Assembly (NCBI GenBank): GCA_032209605.1
Contig: JASFXZ010000014.1
Location: 18,867,231 to 18,931,230 of the forward strand
Length of the DNA stretch: 64,000 nucleotides
Origin: Mactromeris polynyma
Taxonomy: Eukaryota; Mollusca; Bivalvia; Venerida; Mactridae
Reading direction: 5' to 3'
Below the pieces are notes generated by a model. The model did not search any database. It was not told where the DNA came from and saw only the letters and a list, made by a program, of their open reading frames with translations. Below, piece after piece: positions 56,010 to 64,000 of this stretch (within the stretch, counting starts at the first letter, position 1; each line of letters starts with the position of its first letter). The position numbers and the translations under genes are program-made.

Positions 56010-59000
56010 GATGTTCCGGTGGCCGTTTACATACTCAAGGCAATGTGTTCATGAAGGATGGACAGCGAGTCTTTCTGTCTGGAGTCAATCTAGCCTGGAT
56101 AAATTATGCTCGCGACTTCGGCGACAATCAGTATAGTCACGTAAAAGCACAAATGGAAAGATATTTAAATGAAATTCATACTTCCGGTGGAAACTCTATT
56201 CGTAAGTTGATGTTATAAGGAAATGGCCCATTCTCAAAATTGTTATGACAATTTTACCGTTACAATCATATTCTTATAAAATTATTGAATCGTTACTATT
56301 TTCATACAAAATTTGAATAGTCTTGAGAATGTACAAGTTTATGCATGTAAACGTTTTTTGAAAGTTAACAAACATTCATGTAATGATGCTATTTTAGGGG
56401 ATCTGGGTAGGCTACCCATTTATGTATATACTTATAAGCGCTGCATTAAATACTGGATGAGACTATTGTGTATGCCGCGTAACCGTTATATACGTTTGTG
56501 TTATGATATGCTTGTGCACCTTGATAACATCGGTCATATTAACTGGGTAACTTAAGTAAAAAACAATTTGTTTGTAAACGGGTTCGGGTAAATTTGGGAA
56601 AATCAGTATGTTGAAAACCCTGAGGCATTTTTGAAACAATATATTCAACGATTAACTGATCAGTACAAACAATCATGGGCTGCTAGGTGCCTTGAAAACA
56701 GCAAATTGTATCACTATGCGCATTTTAAAACTGATTATAAAATGGAACCATACTTTACATTGACACACGGACCTATATACAGGTCCGTGATTGACATTAA
56801 TATATTTAGATATTGTTTAGCTTCATTTAAAAGTTCATCTTACTCCTTGATCAATGAAAAAGATAGACATTCTGGTGTTCCCAGAGAATTTAGAACATGT
56901 ATATAGTGTGATGGCTGTGTTGAGGATGAATTTCACTTTGTTATATGCTGTCCTCTATATGCTGAATTAAGATGACAATACATTCCTTAGCGTTACTTGA
57001 AACACCCTAGTGTTCAAGCATTTTACAACATGATGTCATGTTCAAATAAATATGTTGTCCATAATATTGCTATGTATATTTATCATGTTCTTAGATTAAG
57101 ATATGATTTTATGTCAAGATTTATTGATTGTACATATCAACTTAATATAGGGTTATGTCTATTTTATTCTACAAATATGTTGTTTTTACGTTATAATGTC
57201 TCCAGTTTTGTAACCTTACGTATGTATTGCATATATTACAATGACCTTACTACACTGTGTAACATATATATTGTATCATCTTGTGTGTGGGCCGGTGGCC
57301 TTATATATTTCACAATCAATATTTCTACATTAAATGCATCACCATAGTAAGTCAAATGACACTGCTTGTAATTAAATACGATCATCTAATTTAGTCCAAT
57401 TTGTGACCATAAAATGTTGAGTAACTGATAAGTTTGTCATGCACAATTAACTAATAAGTCCAAAGTGCAGTTAAGTGACCTAAAACCAAATCTGTACAAT
57501 GACAGTTGGAAAAATTGATTTCACACGCTTTCATTTTTCAGCGACTTGTAAATGTTTAAACTTACTGCATGTCCACCTTCTCTAATATTATTTGGTCTTC
57601 ACATTTAACAATCCAGGTGTTTGGCTACACATCGAAGGCGAGACGACCCCTCACTTTACTAGTGATGGTCACGTGGATAAAACAGACGCTGGCGGAAGTT
57701 TGATCAACGACATGCGCAGTTTCTTGCATGCTGCGCAAGCGCGCAACATCCTGGTATTTTTCACATTGTGGAACGGCGCTGTCAGTCAAAACACTCATTA
57801 CAGGTAGATGACCCACCAGTGCACCCGACCGAATTTCTTTTTTGCAGATATTACTGTTACGATATTTCGCATTTTGCCCAACTTATCCTAATACTAACTA
57901 TTTCAAAACTACATCCGTATCCGTCATGCGCGTGCCAAAAATATTTTTGAATGTTACGATCTTACATGTACACGTATGCTCATGTTAAAAAAAAATTGAT
58001 GCGAAGTTTTGAAACAATGTGCATACCACGTGAACTTTATTAAATTATTATACTTATTTATTGAGTTCAATCGTCAATTTTATAAAGGAGGCATAGTGGT
58101 ATACTGTTAGTGTGCTGGTCGTGGGTTCAAATCAGCCCCTGAAATAGACACGAGTACTTACTAGTATCAGTCATTGACAGTGATTGATGGTAAGCTGCAA
58201 AAGCTTGTTAGATTCAGCCAAGTTTTATAGGGACAATGTGTCCATATTTTTACATGAAAGAAAACAAACGAAAAGTGCATGTATAAATATATATGACAAT
58301 AAAATACAACATAATAGTCTAGTTGATCTTTACAGGTTGAATGGTGTGATTAAAGACACCAACAAATTACAAAGTTACATTAACAATGCACTGAAACCAA
58401 TGGTAAATGCATTGAAAAGCGAACCAGCTCTTGGTGGCTGGGATATTATGAACGAACCAGAGGGAGAAATAATTGCTGGTCACCATAGCAGCGATCCCTG
58501 TCATGATACAACTCGTCTAACTAACAGTGGTGCTGGATGGGCGGGAAAACTGTACACTGCAAATGAAATACAAAGGTAACATACAAATAACTTGTTCATG
58601 CATACAAAAGGGTTTGGCCAAAAGTTTGAACAACATTATCTAGGGCAATCCCCTAGTCAGCATATAGGACGCCGGCATTATGATATTTTTACCTATCATG
58701 TTTAATTTTAGATTCGAGTCTATCATTTTTGGAAGAGGGCAATCGATGATATAGGTTGAAATATTGGGATAGTTTCAGTCATCGATTATATAATATATAA
58801 GCGCATATTGTGGATTATTATCGCAAAGCCGCTGTGGTATAACAGGTTGACCGCAAAACGTGCACACCGAAGATTGCTGGTTCAATCGTAGAAATTACTC
58901 AAAATAGCGAAATAGCTGTTGCTATAGATAAAGTATTTATGACGAGATGCGTGAAGCAAGTTTCTGTGGTCTAACAATTCACTTTGACAAGGACCATATC

Positions 59001-61072
59001 TCTGTAATTACCGTGAATCAAAGTGGAAATGTCCGAGTGCAAACCTTTTAGAACATATTCCAATGAAGTATTGTTAAGTCATACCTTTTTTAAGCCCACG
59101 TTCGACACAAACTTTTGTGGGGCGGAATAATTGACTGATAGACTTGGATGTCTTGACTTGTCCTGTGATCTTTTCCAACCATTAATTTCTACCCTTCACT
59201 GTTTGTCCTCTTTGATACACCTAGTTATTCATTATGGTCTTCCAGACCATTCCTTGCGCCTCTGTACCATAACGTATGTACCCTATAACCTCCTCAAGTG
59301 CCTTCTGCTTTATGGATTGATGTTTTCCCGAAGGTCTGTGTGGGGAGGTACTGTCTTATGTATGTGGCATTCCCTGTAGCAACTTATTCTCTCTCTTGGG
59401 TAAATCTTCACGCTACAAGTGTGTGTGTTAGGGGCACTAACGTGAAGAAGTAATAACAGTTATAACTCTGTTTAGATTTATCAACTGGCAAGCTGATGCA
59501 ATTAGAACCGCTGATCCAGGTGCAATGGTTACCGTAGGTGCATGGAATCCTAAAGCTGACACCGATCAATTCAACTTTCACAATCTATACTCCGATCACT
59601 GTTTGGTTTCATCCGGTGGCAAATCTAATGTAAGTAAATGTTCATTTAACACATCCTCCTGGTCATGTCAGGGTTCTCTATACATCAATTGTACTCACAA
59701 TCTCACATGTAAGCAGTTACATCGCAACAATAGTTTCACAGTGTCAATGCAGTGTATTGAAATGATTAATTGTAGCATATTAATGAACTAATTAATAAAT
59801 TATGATATTCCAATGGTTCACTAAATCTCGCTGCTTTGAACAATACGTGAGCCAAGAACATTCAAATACATGGTGCTAGTACATGAGCGGATCCAGCAAT
59901 TTACGTCAGAGGATCCAGCTCCTGGTTGGCAGCCCCTCTTAATCTAAGATTAAATATGGACAATCTTATTTTGTGATAATTTCGGGGGGGGGGGGTGGAC
60001 CCCAGTCTCCGTCTGGGTCCGCGCGTGTAATAGTATGGTATTTAAAACTGTTTTAAAATTGCATTGTATTTTACTATTATTGCTTTTAAATAGATACACA
60101 CACAAAAAGTCTTTTTAGCATATTGCAGTTTACATTCAAATATACCATACTGGAATGCACACGTTTCGGCTTAATGCGTTTGCACACAAATCGTATCAGA
60201 TTTGATTTATATTTAGTCATTACAGTTGCATATCGTAAATCCTCAATAAAAAGACCACCCTTGGGACCTTTGAAAACTGCTCTTATTATCGAACTGGTCT
60301 TTGACATTTTACTGTATTTCATTACAGGGGAAACTAACTTTCTATCAAGTACATACATATGCCTTTAATGGACATTGGGATGGATATTCACCATTTCAGG
60401 TATGCAGAACAACATGATTGTGATTTAACTAATCCAGTGGATACGTTATGGATGCCAAACCTTTGCAAATGCATTGTTCATCTCTCATGTTAAATTTGGG
60501 TTTGACACCATCACATAATTACTGTTACTCATTTCTAATATTCCTGAGATGTTATAAGAACTTGATCCAGGAGAAAACGGCTAGTGAGTGACTTAAGTTG
60601 CATAATGTTAAGCCAAAATACGTCTCATTCGCAAGTGAATTAACCAAAGTCTAAATGGACGGACATTGTTAAAGTCTATGTAACACGAACACCACGCTGT
60701 GATATGTGCTTTACTGTTAAAACGTAAATGATTTTACAAAACATAATTTCAAAAGCACAAAATGTTACTAAAGCTCAATCTCATTTAAATAAATCGTTTG
60801 TAGATATTCTGAACTATTTTACTGTATACGTTTTATTTCAGCATCATGTTAGTGACTATGGTCTGGACAAGCCGGTTGTTATTGGTGAATTCCGCGAGGA
60901 GGGCGGGAACAGCATAACCGATCAATACAACCACGCCTTTTACTTTGGATACGGTGGTGCCTGGGGCTGGCAGGCCGTGGATAATAACTGGGCTAATTTA
61001 AGGAAAGGTATGGAATGGCTACAAGGGAGAAATGATCAACAAAAGGGAGGCCTGGTCGGGTTTTCAGTGTAA
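56010..61072 (+). CDS. Endo-beta-1,4-mannanase, glycoside hydrolase family 5 (subfamily 10 type)
   Basis: This enzyme hydrolyses internal beta-1,4 bonds of plant and algal mannans (EC 3.2.1.78) and is a secreted digestive protein in molluscs. Exons 56010-56201, 57617-57803, 58336-58575, 59476-59629, 60328-60399 and 60842-61072 (stop TAA) join in phase to about 358 residues. Motifs in order: FLSGVNLAWINYARDFG, NSIR then VWLHIEGETTPHF, FFTLWNGAVSQNTHYR, GGWDIMNEPEGEI with the catalytic acid Glu (codon 58454-58456), NFHNLYSDHCLV, FYQVHTYAFNGHW, and KPVVIGEF with the nucleophile Glu (codon 60887-60889), then GGAWGWQAVDNNW. This matches the mussel GH5_10 mannanase nearly end to end. The exon encoding the signal peptide is not identified, and the visible part begins mid-codon (phase 1). 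AATAAA at 61109-61114 is a likely polyadenylation signal. Confidence 0.93.
56313..57345 (+). mobile_element. LINE reverse-transcriptase C-terminal remnant
   Basis: Frames broken by several stops and shifts read in order NSLENVQVYACKRFLKVN, DLGRLPIYVYTYKRCIKYW, SWAARCLENSKLYHYAHFK, YRSVIDINIFRYCLASFK, then CDGCVEDEFHFVICCPLYAE. This is the region after the reverse transcriptase domain of mollusc LINEs, ending in a zinc-knuckle motif. It lies in the first visible mannanase intron, in the same orientation, and is inactive. Confidence 0.75.
58086..58215 (+). mobile_element. tRNA-derived SINE, diverged copy
   Basis: A head GGCATAGTGGTATACTG with a B-box-like GTGGGTTCAAATC and an eroded tail (CACGAGTACTTACTAGTATC, ACAGTGATTGATGGTAAG). 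It lies in a mannanase intron. Confidence 0.6.
58826..58905 (+). mobile_element. SINE head fragment
   Basis: GCAAAGCCGCTGTGGTATAA ... GATTGCTGGTTCAATCGTAG resembles the A- and B-box region of the tRNA-derived SINEs. No tail is recognisable. It lies in the intron before mannanase exon 59476-59629. Confidence 0.4.
60231..60317. mobile_element. Fragment of the Tc1/mariner-type MITE
   Basis: AATCCTCAATAAAAAGACCA and ATTTTACTGTA preserve the interior and right end of the family at 15017 and 43118. The left terminus is degraded. It lies just upstream of the acceptor of mannanase exon 60328-60399. Confidence 0.6.
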
Positions 61073-61114
61073 TGCAATGAAACACTCGTATCAAAGTGCT
61101 GTATCCAGAATAAA

Positions 61115-62754
61115 ACTGAATTACATGCGTAGTTTATTTGTATGCGCTATATACAACACGATTAATAAATAACAACGGTGAGAATTTGAATCTGCTTGTT
61201 GACATTAGCCTGGATAGAAAGAAGTTTACCATGTAATCAATAATAAGTCATAATGGTCATGCTTAACTTTGTCGACACACTTTCACTACCGCTTGTGAGT
61301 TTTTCCTTAGCCCTAAATAATAAGACTTCAAAGCACATACAATTTATACGGTTATACAGCCAAGAGGTACAAGGGCGTTTGGAATAAAACTAAAAATCAA
61401 AAGATTGATCTCCAGTAAATGTGGTAAATGGCAAAGGATTTGGTTATATATTCAATAGAAATTACGTTGAGTATAACCTTGTTTATAGTGTAGATTTAAA
61501 TTATACAGACGATAAAAATCCATGATTGTTGAGACAAAACGAGTTTAAATTTCCTCATAAAAACTATGCACATATGTAAATAACGATGATAGTCAAACAA
61601 ACACCATCCATGTAAGAAAGAAAATATACTTCGTTATCTCTTGTATATTGTTACTTGAAAACTGTTCGACACCAACTGGTATTTGTTTGTCACTCATGCA
61701 ATCAAGCCATCAATCAGTGACAGTAACAACCATAACATCACAATCGTCATCACCCTCGTATTGTATGAAAATATTTCCTATAAAAAAAGACGTGACACTT
61801 GCTATATATCGAGGGGTTAGTGCCATAATCTCTCATCTTCTATGTAAATTTATATGGAGATAGCTGGTTCTGGCACCAACACCTCGATATACAAACGTCA
61901 GATTTGTCTGATACCTTACCTGAAGCTCTGACAACACACTATCTGCAGTCATCATTTGAAGTACATACTTTTAAGCGTGAATTACGCATTTCAATACATA
62001 CCCGAGAATAAGTTTCCTTGTTATTGTAAGTAGCATGACAACAACCTCAATAAACACAGTTATTGTCCGGTGTCATCTTTTCTTGTCAAGTTGTTTACCC
62101 ATCTCATTAAAGGTACGCGTGGAGATGTTCTAAATGAACCACCACGGTCGCAGTCTACATTAGATTTTGACACCTCTTTGAAGAAGTCAACCTGTATGAA
62201 TAAGGCATTTTCATCTGCGATCACCTGCTTTTCGCATCATATGACTAATGCGCGCTGAATACCATAACTAATAAAAACGTGGTTTTAACACTAATGAATG
62301 CTTGATTCTATTTATAACATTGCCTTAAGAAAAGGTTTATTTTTTATGCTGCACAACAAATCTTTACCTTCAAATTGCGGCGACCATCTTTTTTCAGGAT
62401 AGTTCCTGTTTACATTTATTGTAGTGTGCTTATTTCCATATGAATTATGTATAAAATGTAAAGTACACATTATATACAGTATTACATTTTGTACTTTTTA
62501 TTGTCAATATTATATATAATGCTGCAAATTATTTAAGTAACAGTTATTACATAAAGTTCAAAACAATCATCAAAGCGTTCAAATGTTTTACGTTAAGATG
62601 GACCAGAAACATCTTTGAATGAAAAGAACATTTACCGATTAGTTAAAGTACCTTTGATTAGATGAGAAAACGCTATATACATATAAGTTCTTCCGCCTCC
62701 AAACTAGTTGACTGCTATACCACTGGTAAGCATCAAGTTAAGAATTTATCCAAC
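61115..62754. other. Intergenic DNA, no gene assigned
   Basis: A short inverted repeat pairs TATATCGAGGGGTTAGTGCC (61803-61822) with TGGCACCAACACCTCGATAT (61872-61891). An open frame without a start, from about 61832 to 62011, reads DTLPEALTTHYLQSSFEVH and FKRELRISIHTRE. This pattern faintly recalls the end of LINE proteins, but I do not call it. Confidence 0.35.
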
Positions 62755-62907
62755 ATGGTTCACGTTTACATTATTTTGGCTTTAATTACTGCAACACTCG
62801 CACAAGAGTCTGTTGGAAGTGAAAATAACTGTGACTATGAATATAAAGTGATAGCAGATATAGGTAAACATGATTTAAAGATCGGAAACTAGAGGCAGAA
62901 CTTGCAG
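62755..62907 (+). CDS. Possible first exon of a secreted protein, partial
   Basis: The ATG at 62755 opens a convincing signal peptide (MVHVYIILALITATLAQ) followed by ESVGSENNCDYEYKVIADI. Two ends are possible. A donor GTAAAC follows 62863 (phase 1). A stronger donor GTAAGT follows 62907, but the starting frame hits TAG at 62890-62892 first. In another frame the stretch before the second donor reads DRKLEAELAG, a coiled-coil-like sequence typical of linkers in secreted C1q or lectin-like proteins. Either a one-base indel broke the exon or the first donor is used. The rest of the gene lies beyond the window or is not identified. Confidence 0.35.
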
Positions 62908-63066
62908 GTAAGTTATTATTTTTTTATAAACTGGGTTATAAAAATATAGTTGATCATCCAGTTCAAAGTTATTGCACACTAACAGTCGCAGTATAGAACG
63001 TTAAACGAAACATTTTTTAACGTTCTCGGATGAACTGCTATCTCCACTGGCATAAGGTCACATAGC

Positions 63067-63115
63067 TGTGTGTGTGTGTGTGCGCGTGCGTCCGCCCGTG
63101 CGCCCGTGCGTCCGT
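63067..63115. repeat. GT/GC-rich microsatellite
   Basis: A (GT)n run grades into GCGTGCGTCCGCCCGTGCGCC. It forms the left edge of the degenerate repeat that follows. Confidence 0.85.
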
Positions 63116-63259
63116 CTCTTAACCTTTCGTGCAAACGACATCTCATTCTTAACCGATTTGTCAATTTTGGCCTTGGGTGGGTCTCTTTCAAAGTTGTTCA
63201 ATTGGTCACAGTCTTACAATTGCATAAGTCAGTGACAGGAGCTTTAACATATTTTAAAA

Positions 63260-63735
63260 TTGAAAACTTTAAAAACTACTTGTCCAGAACCATAAGGCAC
63301 AGCGCTTTCATATCAAGTACGTCACATATGTTGTAGTCCTCTACCAAGATTGTTCATATCATGTCCCTATGGACAATATTGGTCCCGCCCCAGGGGTCAC
63401 ATATTAAATATAGACTTACACATGGACTATGTTCAGAACCATAACGCCACACGCTTTCGTGTTAAGTATGTAACATCGTTTAGTGGTCCACTACCGAGAG
63501 TGTTCAAATCATGTCCCTGTGGTCAAAATTTGTCCTGCCCCAGGGGTCTCATGTTTCAAATAGACTTACAAGGGAATATCTTTCAAAATGTTCTTGACCA
63601 GAACGGAAATGCAGAGCTTTCACATTTGGTATGTATTATTGTCTAGTGATCCTCTACCAAACGGTTCAAATTAGCACCTGTGACTAAAAGATGCCCCACC
63701 CCGGGGTCACATATTTTTGTATAGGGAAAAACTCT
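63260..63735. repeat. Degenerate tandem repeat, unit about 150-165 bp, three copies
   Basis: Each copy holds a GTCCCTRTGGNCAAWAT-type stretch followed by GCCCCAGGGGTCACAT or a variant, with anchors near 63361, 63512 and 63676. Between anchors are an AGAACCATAA-like motif and a TAGTGGTCCACTACC-like motif. No coding sequence is seen here. Confidence 0.65.
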
Positions 63736-64000
63736 TGGAAACCATCTGGAGTGACCAGAAAGCGTAACATCTCGGCATTTTTTTAATTTTGCACAACAAA
63801 TCTTAAAAAATATTTCTTTCAATACTATTACTTAGTGTGTTTTGATAAAAAGAGATAACTATCTACTTTTAACCGATATAGGCGTTGCAAGCAAATCCAA
63901 ATTAAAACAAATTACATGAATACACAACTACATCCGGTCATGAATGTTAATTATCATCATAAACTTTTATTTTCTAGTATTCATTATAGAATTCGAGAAT
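63736..64000. other. Terminal AT-rich sequence
   Basis: I see nothing that can be assigned in the last 265 bases. Confidence 0.4.

Overview
The window is animal nuclear DNA, AT-rich and repeat-dense. I infer a marine bivalve mollusc. It holds spliced genes with GT-AG introns, an invertebrate GH5 endo-beta-mannanase very like the mussel enzyme, a CYYR1-like gene, a divergent actin, tRNA-derived SINEs sharing one 3' tail, and many small palindromic DNA transposons. No species can be named from the sequence alone.

Layout. 1-9.9 kb: the last six coding exons of a Ca2+/calmodulin-dependent kinase kinase (CaMKK, + strand) and its 3' UTR, with a 1.9 kb minisatellite in one intron. 10-20 kb: no host gene seen; MITEs and a decayed PIF/Harbinger transposon (17.36-19.83 kb) with TAA duplications. 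20.4-23.7 kb: a three-exon gene for an unrecognised small single-pass membrane protein. 26.5-29 kb: a Tc1/mariner transposase remnant beside a 46-bp minisatellite. 30.0-43.7 kb: a four-exon CYYR1-like membrane protein gene. Its introns carry SINEs, a LINE split by a 5.3 kb foldback transposon, and a 4.4 kb minisatellite of 28-bp units. 47.6-51.9 kb: two abutting minisatellites that look related by descent. 53.1-54.6 kb: an actin gene (- strand). 56.0-61.1 kb: the GH5 mannanase (+ strand), lacking only its signal-peptide exon, with a second LINE remnant in its first visible intron. 62.7 kb to the end: one possible secretory first exon and a degenerate repeat.

The genes are unrelated neighbours (signalling kinase, two small membrane proteins, actin, a digestive glycosidase) and I see no pathway linking them. 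The notable content is repeat biology. Five minisatellites cover about 12.7 kb, roughly a fifth of the window. The foldback element's insertion site can be reconstructed, because removing it restores an interrupted LINE reading frame.
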